64,000 nt of DNA, from assembly GCA_934281605.1 (NCBI GenBank), contig CAKQXD010000004.1, positions 140,736-204,735 of the forward strand, read 5' to 3'. A program made the translations under genes and the position numbers. Below the pieces are notes generated by a model. That model saw only the letters and a list, made by a program, of their open reading frames with translations. It did no database searches and was not told the DNA's origin. The DNA is from an uncultured Clostridia bacterium (GTDB lineage Bacteria > Bacillota > Clostridia > Peptostreptococcales > Anaerovoracaceae). Positions 1 through 8,134 of the stretch are shown here, in pieces. The first letter of the stretch is position 1. The number at the start of each line of letters is the position of its first letter.

Positions 1-169
1 CGGGTAGTAGACTCTGCCGTTGATGGTCAGTTTCGCTTCGTATTCGGACCAGCTTCGACATGATTTTTTGATTCTTTTTTATTCCCTTTTGCCCCCTTGA
101 TTCCGATTGATAAAAAGTGAATCGTCAAGCATTTCGAGATCATAATTCAGGTCGAAATAAGCAGTCTGG

Positions 170-1504
170 CTACTCGTCGTTAGACTTTCCGCCGCTATAC
201 CGCCGGAAGATCAGGCTGGAGTTTTGTCCCCCGAAGCCAAAGGCGTTAGTCATAGCCGTGTCGACAGGCATCCGGCGGCTTTCGCCGCACACGAGATCCA
301 GCTGCGAATCACATTGCTCCAGATTCAATGTAGGTGGGACGATTCCTTCCCGGATCGCCTGGATACAGGCGATGGATTCGGTGATGCCACCGGCCCCCAT
401 CATGTGGCCGGTGGCTCCTTTTGTCGAGCTGATGACGGGGCGGATTCCCGCCGCCCCGCCTGTCGATCCCTCCAGGACTTCCCAGGTTTCCGAAGACTGA
501 CCCGTACCCGATTTCCCGCCAAACAACTGACCAAGGGCGTTCAACTCGGCTTCATCACCTAGTTTGGTTCCTGTTCCGTGGGCGTTGATATAGTCGATGC
601 CCTGCGGAGAAAGACCTGCCTGTTTCAAGGCTTTTTTCATGCACTTGATGGAGCTGATCCCGTCAGGATTAGGCTTGATCACATGATACGCGTCATTGTT
701 ATTGGCCCAGCCGGCCAGCTCGGCATAGATGGTCGCACCGCGAGCCAGAGCATTTTCTTCGGTTTCCAATACCAGGGCACCGCCGCCTTCGCCGATGACA
801 AAGCCGCTTCGCTCTGCATCAAAAGGCCTGCAGGAATGCTGCGGATTGTCATTCACCCGCGATAAAGTGTGGGCATTGGCCAGAGAGTAGATCACCAGCG
901 GGCAGAGAATGCTTTCGGCGCCGACCGCCAGGACGGCGTCCGCTTCATCTGCCTGCAGCAGCATGGCGGCAGCAGAAACGGCGTCGCCGCCGGATGCGCA
1001 GGCCGTAGATAATGTAACGCTGTGGCCGGTGATCCCGTGGGCGATGGCGATTTGAGCCGCAGCGATATTTCCCAAAATCCGCGGCACAAATCGCGGACCT
1101 ACATTCTTGTGAACCGCGTTGGTCAAGATCTCCTGGGTAGCTGCCGTGGTAGCAACGCCCGCCATAGCTGTCCCCATCACGATCCCCATACGATCGGGGT
1201 CGGCAGGGAGATCGGGTCCGGCTACTCGGTCTGAAACGCCTGCCATCGCCAGGGCTTCTGCTGCCGCCACATAAGCGTACTGGGTGAACGCATCCGTTTC
1301 ATGGATCATTTTCTTCGGCATATATCTTTGCAGGTCAAAAGAATGGACTTCCGCTGCGATCTGCACCGCCAGATCATCCGCGTCAAACTGCCGGATCCGG
1401 TCGATGCCGCAGGCTCCCGCAATCAGATTGTTCCAGTATTCATCCACTCCGCTGCCGATGGGCGTCACTGCGCCCATTCCCGTTATCACGATTTTCTTTT
1501 TCAC
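170..1504 (-). CDS. Beta-ketoacyl-ACP synthase II-like protein (FabF family)
   Basis: This is a decarboxylating Claisen condensing enzyme of fatty-acid or polyketide type, 444 residues. The GTG start at 1504 follows GGAGG at a 5-base gap and gives the usual N-terminus VKKKIVITGMG; the open frame extends further up without support. The Cys-His-His set is visible: TACAS (Cys169), NAHGTGT (His309) and TKGATGH (Lys362, His367), with the FGFGGQN glycine loop near the end. Residues about 330-357 are a Gly/Ser/Thr-rich insert not expected in FabF. No acyl carrier protein or other fab gene is visible, so a role in bulk fatty-acid synthesis is not shown. A divergent LysR gene lies 221 bp away and may control it. 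Confidence 0.85.
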   Translation of the reverse strand: MKKKIVITGMGAVTPIGSGVDEYWNNLIAGACGIDRIRQFDADDLAVQIAAEVHSFDLQRYMPKKMIHETDAFTQYAYVAAAEALAMAGVSDRVAGPDLPADPDRMGIVMGTAMAGVATTAATQEILTNAVHKNVGPRFVPRILGNIAAAQIAIAHGITGHSVTLSTACASGGDAVSAAAMLLQADEADAVLAVGAESILCPLVIYSLANAHTLSRVNDNPQHSCRPFDAERSGFVIGEGGGALVLETEENALARGATIYAELAGWANNNDAYHVIKPNPDGISSIKCMKKALKQAGLSPQGIDYINAHGTGTKLGDEAELNALGQLFGGKSGTGQSSETWEVLEGSTGGAAGIRPVISSTKGATGHMMGAGGITESIACIQAIREGIVPPTLNLEQCDSQLDLVCGESRRMPVDTAMTNAFGFGGQNSSLIFRRYSGGKSNDE

Positions 1505-1725
1505 ATTTTCCTCCGCACTTCCTTCCGTAAGCGCCATGCAGTGCGACACGACCTCGCACGCCGAAAACGCTGCGGCGGAAGCTTTACATCTCAATCCCCA
1601 TGCTATATAATAGCAAAAACGGATAAAAAGTTGTCTTCTTGTCAGTTTTCTGGATAATTATGTCTGTTCTGTGCTTTGATGATACCATCGAAGCGCGGCG
1701 GCTGTCAATAAACGGGAGTATTGCA

Positions 1726-2733
1726 ATGCACTTAAATCAGATAAAAAGTTTCATCACGGTCAGCCAGGTGCTGAATTTTACCAATGCGGCGCGGCAAAAC
1801 GGGGTACCTCAGTCCACCATCAGCCGGCAGATCAACGACCTGGAGCAGCAGCTGGGAGTCAAGCTGTTTTACCGGACCAGGCGGGACGTGCGGCTGACCC
1901 AGGAAGGGCGGGCGTTTTTGCCGTATGCGCAGGAGATTTTAGATGCTGCGAAGAAGGGTGCATTCGCTGTCAAACAGCTGCATGAGGGTGCAGAAGGCCG
2001 GCTTTCCATCGCGACCATCGATGATTCCGACCGGTTCCTGACCCAGTGCCTGCGGGAGTTTTCCCGGAAATATCCCGGTATCGTAGTGGATCTGACCTAC
2101 GTGTCACATGGCGAGCCGCTGCAAAGCGAGGTGGACGATCCCTATGATTTTCACTTTCATTATCTGGATATGATCCCTGACAGCGAGGAATACGAAGTGA
2201 TGGAGACCCACACCAGTCAGCTCTGCTTCGTGTCGCCGAAGCGGGATGATGGGGGCGCTTCTGGCGCTGCTGGCAAGTATGATGCTTCTGGTCAGCCAAG
2301 TGCCGCCGGAGGGTCGGATGCCGCTGGCGACCCGAAATCGGCTGTAGAGCCTGGTACTGCCGCCAGCCCTGACAACGACCTGGATCCCGCTACCCTGCCG
2401 CGGGAAAAATTCATCCTGATTTCCGAGGAGGAAAATCCTATCCTTTATATGCAGGTCATGAATTACTGTCAGACTCATCGCTTCACACCGCAGATCGCCA
2501 ACCGTTTCTCCGACGTCAAATCGGTGCTGCTGTCCGTGGGCGCCGGCCTGGGGATCTCTATCCTGCCAGCGGAAGTGGCTGCGATCGTCGCAAGCCTTCC
2601 AGAGACCGAGATACAGGTAACGCCTATCGACGATGAAAGCTACGCCATCACCTGCGCCGTCGCTTGGAAAAAGTCTTTGCTGAATCCGGCTGCGGAATTG
2701 TTCCTGCGGGTTATGGAGGAACAACTGGGGTAA
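1726..2733 (+). CDS. LysR-family transcriptional regulator with low-complexity insert
   Basis: This is a DNA-binding regulator of 335 residues. The N-terminal winged HTH (residues 1-65, QSTISRQINDLEQQLG recognition region) is typical LysR, followed by an effector-binding domain. The ATG at 1726 is preceded by GGGAG at 7 bases and starts the usual MHLNQIKSF sequence. Residues about 172-220 are an Ala/Gly/Asp/Ser/Pro-rich stretch inserted into the effector domain; its codon use resembles the rest of the gene. It is divergent from the ketoacyl synthase gene, a common arrangement for a LysR regulator and its target, but the effector and target are not known. Confidence 0.85.
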   Translation: MHLNQIKSFITVSQVLNFTNAARQNGVPQSTISRQINDLEQQLGVKLFYRTRRDVRLTQEGRAFLPYAQEILDAAKKGAFAVKQLHEGAEGRLSIATIDDSDRFLTQCLREFSRKYPGIVVDLTYVSHGEPLQSEVDDPYDFHFHYLDMIPDSEEYEVMETHTSQLCFVSPKRDDGGASGAAGKYDASGQPSAAGGSDAAGDPKSAVEPGTAASPDNDLDPATLPREKFILISEEENPILYMQVMNYCQTHRFTPQIANRFSDVKSVLLSVGAGLGISILPAEVAAIVASLPETEIQVTPIDDESYAITCAVAWKKSLLNPAAELFLRVMEEQLG

Positions 2734-2860
2734 ATGTGGTCGCACTTTGGACAAAAGGGCTTTTGCGCCGTGTCCTGCAAAGGCCTCAGCTTCGACAGCT
2801 TTTTTCAATCCAGGCATTTTTTACCAGCAAAACCGTTCCAAAATCAAGAAAATAAGAAAC

Positions 2861-2898
2861 CCAGAGCCCGGAATATAGTATCGGCTCTGGATTTTGTT
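2861..2898 (+). terminator. Likely intrinsic terminator after the LysR gene
   Basis: CCAGAGCC (2861-2868) pairs with GGCTCTGG (2883-2890), followed by the T-rich ATTTTGTT. It lies 128 bp beyond the LysR stop. Confidence 0.55.
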
Positions 2899-2932
2899 AT
2901 GAAATCGTAACGTCGAAACGCAAGGTGCGCTC

Positions 2933-2967
2933 AAAAAACGCTGAAGGCAAAACCTTCAGCGTTTTTT
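2933..2967. terminator. Bidirectional intrinsic terminator
   Basis: A perfect stem AACGCTGAAGG / CCTTCAGCGTT with loop CAAAA is flanked by A6 on the left and T6 on the right, so it can end transcripts from both sides: the LysR gene and the convergent acyl-CoA ligase gene. Confidence 0.85.
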
Positions 2968-3018
2968 ACATCTCCTGGAGCCAACCCCGCGCCTAACGCG
3001 GGGTACCTCTTTATCCCC

Positions 3019-4674
3019 TTATCGTCTCTTCAGCACTCCGTTTTTCAGATCTTCTGCCGCCTGCTGCTTCATTACATAATGCATCTTCTTTCCGGTGGCT
3101 GTATGCGGGAGTTCTTCCACGATACAGTACCAGCGAGGACGCTTATACGTTGAAAGCATCGGACTGTTGTTGCAGAACCTGGTCAGCTCTGCGATCGTCA
3201 GAGACGGATCCTTTGCAACAACGTAAGCTGCCACCGCCTGTCCACGCACTTTATCAGGCACGGCTACCACCATGGAGTCCTCCACCTTCTCGAATTCGTT
3301 GAGGGCCTCTTCGATCTGGGTCGGATAGATGTTCTCCCCGGAGCATACGATCATATCGTCCTTACGACCGTTGATCGTCACATAAAGGTTCTCCCCCCAT
3401 GTCCCCAGATCCCCCGTATACATCCAGCCTTTATAGAACTTCTTCTCCTCTTCTTCCGGATTATTATAATAGCTGTAGGTCGTCTTGCCCGGGCTGCTTA
3501 TGATGACTTCACCCGTCGTGACATTGTCCTTTTCTACCAGCTCTTCCGGCTCAGCTTTGTGATCATCATAAACCTTAACGACCCGCACTTCATCATCGAT
3601 ACAGCTGCCGCCTACGCTTCCAGCATAATCCGGAAGATCATAAGGGCGCAGGAACGAGTTCCAGAAAGTTTCCGTCGTGCCGTAACCGTTTAAAATATTC
3701 GGCGTCAGGACTTCCATGAATTTTTTGCAGGCTGCTTTTTCCAGCGGAGCCCCCATAGTGACCAGCCCCTTCAAACGGGAAAGATCATACGGAGTCTTTT
3801 CCTGGATACGCGTCAGCATTTCCAGCGATGCCGGGGATCCTGTCAGGAACGTCACCCCATATTTTTCCACATACTGCAAAGTCGTTCGCGGCGAGAAACT
3901 CCGCATCACCACCAGAGCCGCGCCTACAAAGAAAGTCGGACACGTACCTCCGGAGTGACTGCCTCCGCGGTGAAACAGCGGCGTCATGTTCATGCAGACG
4001 TCTTTCACATTCAGCGGATAATGCATGATGGCGTCATGAGCCGAAAGCACTTCGTTGATATCATTAAGCGGTACGCTCTTCGGCAGCGCCGAAGTCCCGC
4101 TGGTGCACATCCGGATCACTTCATCGTAAATGTGCGGTTCAAAGTCCATCTCCGGATCGTTCTGCGGCTGCGCAGCCACGTAAGCTTCGTAGCTGTAATG
4201 CCCTTCCGGCAAAGCGACCTCATCCTGATTGTCCGCTATCACCAGCCGCACCGGCTTGTGTTCCGCATGTTCTACAGCAGCCGCTACCATTTCCGCCACT
4301 TCTGCAGCGTACAGCACCACCTTCGGCTGGTTGTGATCAATAAGCAGCGCCAGTTCACCAAAGGAAAGCTTATAATTAGCCAGGTTTACGATCGCTCCGA
4401 TCTTCCGCGGTCCGATATAGGAAAAGCAAAATTCCGGACAGTTAGGCAGCACCGACATGACTACATCGTTCTTGCCGACCCCGTCCTGCCGCAGTGCATG
4501 AGCCAGCTGGTTGGCTTCCTGATTGAGCTGGGTGTAGGTCCAGGTCCGATCTGTCGCCGGATCGATCAGCGCCGTTTTCTTGCCGTATCGTCTCACATTT
4601 CTCATGAAGCCGTTGAGCCAGGTGTACTGGTGCTCAAAGGTTTCGATAAACATTTTGTCATCATACGTTCTCAT
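3019..4674 (-). CDS. AMP-forming acyl-CoA synthetase / acid-CoA ligase
   Basis: This ANL-superfamily enzyme of 551 residues activates a carboxylic acid to an acyl-AMP and transfers it to CoA. Visible motifs are the P-loop-like TSGTSALPKS, the A5 motif GYGTTETFWN, YTGDLG with the hinge segment NGRKDDMIVCSGENIYP, and the C-terminal catalytic lysine in ATGKKMHY. Length is normal. The start at 4674 has GGAGGGG five bases upstream. Substrate cannot be read from the sequence; a medium-chain or aromatic acid is possible. It is a single-gene unit with its own consensus promoter and a terminator at 2933-2967. Confidence 0.85.
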   Translation of the reverse strand: MRTYDDKMFIETFEHQYTWLNGFMRNVRRYGKKTALIDPATDRTWTYTQLNQEANQLAHALRQDGVGKNDVVMSVLPNCPEFCFSYIGPRKIGAIVNLANYKLSFGELALLIDHNQPKVVLYAAEVAEMVAAAVEHAEHKPVRLVIADNQDEVALPEGHYSYEAYVAAQPQNDPEMDFEPHIYDEVIRMCTSGTSALPKSVPLNDINEVLSAHDAIMHYPLNVKDVCMNMTPLFHRGGSHSGGTCPTFFVGAALVVMRSFSPRTTLQYVEKYGVTFLTGSPASLEMLTRIQEKTPYDLSRLKGLVTMGAPLEKAACKKFMEVLTPNILNGYGTTETFWNSFLRPYDLPDYAGSVGGSCIDDEVRVVKVYDDHKAEPEELVEKDNVTTGEVIISSPGKTTYSYYNNPEEEEKKFYKGWMYTGDLGTWGENLYVTINGRKDDMIVCSGENIYPTQIEEALNEFEKVEDSMVVAVPDKVRGQAVAAYVVAKDPSLTIAELTRFCNNSPMLSTYKRPRWYCIVEELPHTATGKKMHYVMKQQAAEDLKNGVLKRR

Positions 4675-4814
4675 AAGATCCCCTCCATATATTCACTTTA
4701 ATCACATTTTGCTATTATATAATTCGTTTTTTGCATTATAAGTGTCTCTAGCAGCGAAAATTGCTTCAACACCCTTATTTTGCGATAGTTTTTCCTTCTT
4801 TAATCACTTTTTGC

Positions 4815-4843
4815 ATTATATAATAGCATTTTATGCTTGTCAA
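4815..4843 (-). promoter_or_regulatory. Consensus SigA promoter for the acyl-CoA ligase gene
   Basis: On the minus strand TTGACA (4838-4843), a 17-bp spacer and TATAAT (4815-4820) are all exact consensus, about 140 bp upstream of the start codon. The remaining gap 4844-5020 holds a short TGCCGAA/TTCGGCA inverted repeat near 4862-4876 and nothing else recognised. Confidence 0.8.
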
Positions 4844-5020
4844 TCCGATTTCAGCCAAATTCTGCCGAAATTCGGCATTTGCCTATAGGGTGTCGGGTGC
4901 CCGGGGCTTCTCCCAGACGGGCCATCCTCCAGGCCAGACCCTGCAAACAGGCTGCCACCTGGGTCTCTCCCTCACAGCAGGCCATCCTCCATGCCCTACC
5001 GCTCCAAGCTATCCTGCTAT

Positions 5021-6349
5021 CTACCCCAGCCTGATCTCCAGTGCAAAGTCTTCGCCGGACTTTTTCCACGTTGCCGTACCGCCGTGGTGAGCTGCCAGGG
5101 TGCGGATCACGCCATACATGGGATTGCGGCGCAAACGCCGCAGTCTCATCGTTTTCCGGCGGGCCCGTCCACGTCCTCTCGTGCAGCCAGGATTCCCGGG
5201 CTGCAGACCTTCCCCAGTCTGCCCGTAAGGCTCAAACTGCCTGCTTTCAAGATTTCCAGTCTGCCTGTCAGGCCCAAGCTGTGTGTCCGCACCATGAATC
5301 ACACAGGAGAGAACGCCTTCCTGCCCTGCCCCGGTGCGGATCTCCAGCGCCTCTGCCGGCAGTCCATGGGCTTCCAGCACGTCCATCATATAATGATAAA
5401 TTTCATACTTTTCCCGGGAAGAAAGCAGCTCCGTATCGATGCACTGCCATCCAGTCTGGTGCGATACCCGCTCCAGAATTATTTCTGACGCATGTTCCAG
5501 TGCAGTACGGTATGCGCCCTGCCCGCCGCCTGCCGCCAGATGGTTGGACAGATCGTGACGAAGCTGCCGCACACCCAGATACAGGCCGGAAACGTTGGTG
5601 TAGTAATCCAGCATCATGCGGTTTTCCAAGCGGTGGATCCGGTGAAACCTGTGATAATCCTTCATGCCGTAAAACAGCAGGACTACGATCAGCACCAGAG
5701 AAAGCAGCAGGATACTGCCCAGAAAATACCCGCCTAAAATTCCAGCAGAACTGCCGATGATCACATATCCGCTTTCCCGCAGCATCAACAGCTCTTTCCC
5801 CAGATACACCAGGCACGCCAGCACAAAAAAGATCAGGCATAGCCTGTCGGAGATCCTTTGCAGGAGACGATCCAGCCATCCGTTGACCAGTCGGCTCACC
5901 GCCAGCACTTCCGCGAAAGCGATCAGGTTGATGCAAATGCTCGCCAAAAGATACTGCCAGCTGTCCTCCGGATACGGCAGCGTCAGCCGATATGCCAGAT
6001 AGGTAAACGGAATCAGCACCAGATTGATCTGATACAGATAGCATGTCACTTTGATGAAATTGCGCGGCAGATAGCCCCGACCAAATACGCCAACGATCAC
6101 CAGGAAGATCAGCGTACTCATGGCCTGCAGCAGCGAGTCCAGGACGGGAAGCTGCTGTGAAGACACATAAGCGGGCATCGACTCGATTCCGCCCATGAGA
6201 CATTCCAGCACAAATTTGCTCACAGCTGTGAACCAAAAGCAAAAACGCGGATGCTGCGCCACGCCGATGCAGCGAAATAATATGATCAGCAAAATGCCGG
6301 CATACACCAGGGCATGCACGACCGTAGTAAGAAGCACTGCAAGACTCAT
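5021..6349 (-). CDS. Membrane sensor kinase-like protein, degenerate GHKL type
   Basis: This 442-residue protein has an N-terminal half with about six or seven hydrophobic segments (residues 1-230) and a dimerisation helix carrying LRHDLSNH (His265), as in AgrC/VirS-type kinases that phosphorylate LytTR response regulators. The ATPase part is poor: no clear N-box with its Asn, and an Arg- and Gly-rich stretch (about residues 365-405) sits where ATP-binding motifs should be; only a final GVIRTLAAHHGG-like segment resembles the family. No response regulator is nearby. It may be a pseudokinase or a signal-binding partner. RBS AGAGGTAG precedes the ATG. Confidence 0.6.
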   Translation of the reverse strand: MSLAVLLTTVVHALVYAGILLIILFRCIGVAQHPRFCFWFTAVSKFVLECLMGGIESMPAYVSSQQLPVLDSLLQAMSTLIFLVIVGVFGRGYLPRNFIKVTCYLYQINLVLIPFTYLAYRLTLPYPEDSWQYLLASICINLIAFAEVLAVSRLVNGWLDRLLQRISDRLCLIFFVLACLVYLGKELLMLRESGYVIIGSSAGILGGYFLGSILLLSLVLIVVLLFYGMKDYHRFHRIHRLENRMMLDYYTNVSGLYLGVRQLRHDLSNHLAAGGGQGAYRTALEHASEIILERVSHQTGWQCIDTELLSSREKYEIYHYMMDVLEAHGLPAEALEIRTGAGQEGVLSCVIHGADTQLGPDRQTGNLESRQFEPYGQTGEGLQPGNPGCTRGRGRARRKTMRLRRLRRNPMYGVIRTLAAHHGGTATWKKSGEDFALEIRLG

Positions 6350-6384
6350 AAAGCTACCTCTTTCTCCCCCTTTGAGATACTTTT

Positions 6385-6413
6385 ATTATAGCCGCCTCCC
6401 CTGCGGGCGTAAA
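6385..6413 (-). promoter_or_regulatory. Promoter for the sensor-kinase-like gene
   Basis: Minus strand TTTACG (6408-6413), 17-bp spacer, TATAAT (6385-6390), about 36 bp upstream of the ATG at 6349. Confidence 0.7.
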
Positions 6414-6505
6414 CAGAAAACCCCGGAAAATCCGCCTGTGTACGGACAAAAAAATACCCCCGAAACGTCCTTTGCAGAACGCCCCGGAGGCGGTTATGGA
6501 TAGAA

Positions 6506-6524
6506 GCCGGACGGCACGTCCGGC
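6506..6524. terminator. GC-rich hairpin after the hydrolase gene
   Basis: GCCGGACG / CGTCCGGC with a 3-base loop lies 9 bp past the stop of the minus-strand hydrolase. There is no T-run, so this is a weak terminator call or a 3'-end stabilising hairpin. Confidence 0.4.
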
Positions 6525-6532
6525 AAGCGGTA

Positions 6533-7285
6533 TTACAGTTTTAAAAGCTTCTTGACGTTGTTATAGAACACGTCTTCCAGCTCTTCGTCGGTCAGGCCGC
6601 TGACGATCGGCTTGAGCATTTCGACTGCAGGGTGGTGGAACGGTGCGTCCAGTCCCCACATGATGCGGTCGGAGCCGATGTCTCTGTAGGCTTCCTTGAT
6701 CTTGGTGTGCATCGGCATGCCGGATGTTTCCAGATACAGGTTCGGGTATTTTTTCGCCATGTCGATGGCCGACTGGATGAACATGCCGTTGCCGTGTCCC
6801 ATGTGGATCATGACCATCGGCAGATCCGGGTAGATGTCAGCCAGCTGGCCTACGCTCCACGGGAGGGAGAAAGGCGGATGGCCGGTGTGGATCATGAGCG
6901 GGATCTCCAGTTCCTGTGCCAGCTCTGCGATCGGGAACACGCACTCATCGTTCGGGCAGTAAGCCTGTTCCAGCGGGTGGAGCTTGACTGCCTTGAAGTT
7001 GTGGTTTTTCACCGCGTCTTTTAAGATATCCAGGCAGTCCGGGTCCATCGGGTTAAGCCATGCTGCGCCGACAAAGCGATCCGGATACTTGTCTACGGCG
7101 TCCAGGCTGTCCTGGATCGGGTAGGTGCAGATCACGGATTTTTCTACGTTGTATTCGTCCATCTGATCGATCAGCTCTTCCGGCGTGATACCGACGTCGC
7201 ACCAGCTGCCGAAGTATCCGATGTGGCTGTGGGCGTCGATTTTCTTAAACTGTTTGATACGTTCTGAAAGGTTTTGTTCTAACAT
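6533..7285 (-). CDS. Amidohydrolase-related TIM-barrel metal-dependent hydrolase
   Basis: This 250-residue protein belongs to the Amidohydro_2 superfamily (hydrolases and decarboxylases). Metal-binding features are visible in order: DAHSHIG (HxH), KLHP, MIHTG, HMGHG, and GLDAPF with the last catalytic Asp. Its start overlaps the end of the ECF transporter gene by 7 bases, so the two are translationally coupled. It may act on the imported compound, but neither substrate is identifiable. It has no signal peptide, so it is cytoplasmic. Confidence 0.8.
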   Translation of the reverse strand: MLEQNLSERIKQFKKIDAHSHIGYFGSWCDVGITPEELIDQMDEYNVEKSVICTYPIQDSLDAVDKYPDRFVGAAWLNPMDPDCLDILKDAVKNHNFKAVKLHPLEQAYCPNDECVFPIAELAQELEIPLMIHTGHPPFSLPWSVGQLADIYPDLPMVMIHMGHGNGMFIQSAIDMAKKYPNLYLETSGMPMHTKIKEAYRDIGSDRIMWGLDAPFHHPAVEMLKPIVSGLTDEELEDVFYNNVKKLLKL

Positions 7286-7824
7286 TCTGCTGCTCCTTTC
7301 CCATCAGTACTATAAATAAAGTGTCTTCTCAGGCTGGTCTTCTGCAGTGCTTCGGAAATCACAAATGCGATGATGATGCCGGAGATCGCCTGGAATGCCA
7401 GTCCTGGAACTGCCGCAATAGCTGCCGCTTTACCGAACAGGAAGTACCAGAAGATCACGTAGCCTACGCCCTGCGTCAGACCTCCGGCCACTGCTGATAT
7501 GATCCAGAGCACCCGGCCATTTAATCCGAATGCATGGTGCTTGATCATAGCACCCATCACGAGAGCCATGGCTGCCTTGCAGATCAAGGTAGGAACCGCC
7601 CAGATCGTGTATCCGCTGACAATATCCGCGAGAGCCGCACCGATACCGCCTGCAACTGCCCCGCGTTTTCCACCCAGCATCAGCACCGACAGGAAGATCA
7701 TGGAGTCTCCGATGTGCATATATCCAAACGGCCCAGGAAATTTAATAATAAATACTCCCAGGAAAACGATCGCAATAAACAGCGCCGTTTCACACAAATT
7801 CTTAATACGTTCTGTTTCTTTCAT
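7279..7824 (-). CDS. ECF transporter S component (substrate-binding membrane subunit)
   Basis: This 181-residue integral membrane protein has about six hydrophobic segments and the ECF-S signature of a glycine-rich helix (GGKRGAVAGGIGAALADIVSG). Group II S components dock on a shared EcfA/A'/T module encoded elsewhere; none is in this window. The gene directly precedes and overlaps an amidohydrolase-type gene. A vitamin precursor or modified cofactor that needs hydrolysis after uptake is a reasonable inference only. RBS GAGGACAAGAG precedes the ATG. Confidence 0.8.
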   Translation of the reverse strand: MKETERIKNLCETALFIAIVFLGVFIIKFPGPFGYMHIGDSMIFLSVLMLGGKRGAVAGGIGAALADIVSGYTIWAVPTLICKAAMALVMGAMIKHHAFGLNGRVLWIISAVAGGLTQGVGYVIFWYFLFGKAAAIAAVPGLAFQAISGIIIAFVISEALQKTSLRRHFIYSTDGKGAAEC

Positions 7825-8048
7825 TCTCTTGTCCTCATTTCTGTTAAGTTGTATGTCGCTTCCTCCGGGAGCCGGGCGCTGGGGCCCGCCTCCCTTCAGG
7901 TCTTAACTAGCATACCACCAGAATGTCATTGAAAAAATACCCAATTATATTATTTTTAAGCAGTACAGTTAGCTGTAATCGGGAGTATTTAGGACAACAT
8001 CGGTAAAACAGGTGCAATTTTTATGCGGTTATTGCGTACAGGTGCACT
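7825..8048 (-). promoter_or_regulatory. Upstream region of the ECF-hydrolase operon with a GC hairpin
   Basis: A strong hairpin at 7867-7894 (minus strand GGGAG-G-CGGGC pairing with GCCCG-G-CTCCC) sits about 45 bp before the ATG. A TATAAT hexamer lies near 7945 without a good -35. No known riboswitch core (TPP, FMN, preQ1, folate) was recognised. The hairpin could influence translation. Confidence 0.35.
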
Positions 8049-8089
8049 ATAAAAAAGGAGCACATACACCGCCAGGCATACATGCTCCT
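8049..8089 (-). terminator. Intrinsic terminator of the prfA-tyrS operon
   Basis: Minus strand AGGAGCA pairs with TGCTCCT, followed by T6. It lies about 46 bp beyond the tyrS stop. Confidence 0.75.
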
Positions 8090-8134
8090 GTAATTCTATT
8101 TTCTGCCGCCGCAGTGTCGCCGTCGCTACCAGCC

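Noticed and set aside
1..169. Minus-strand sequence SWSEYEAKLTINGRVYYP at 1-55 looks protein-like
   Set aside because: No start codon in that frame (a stop lies close upstream) and only about 20 codons are in the window, so no gene can be called. A second short frame (70-150) also lacks a usable start. The region is left unassigned.
7825..8048. Riboswitch upstream of the ECF transporter gene
   Set aside because: ECF genes often have one, but I could not match TPP, FMN, preQ1, folate or cobalamin cores; only a simple hairpin is visible.
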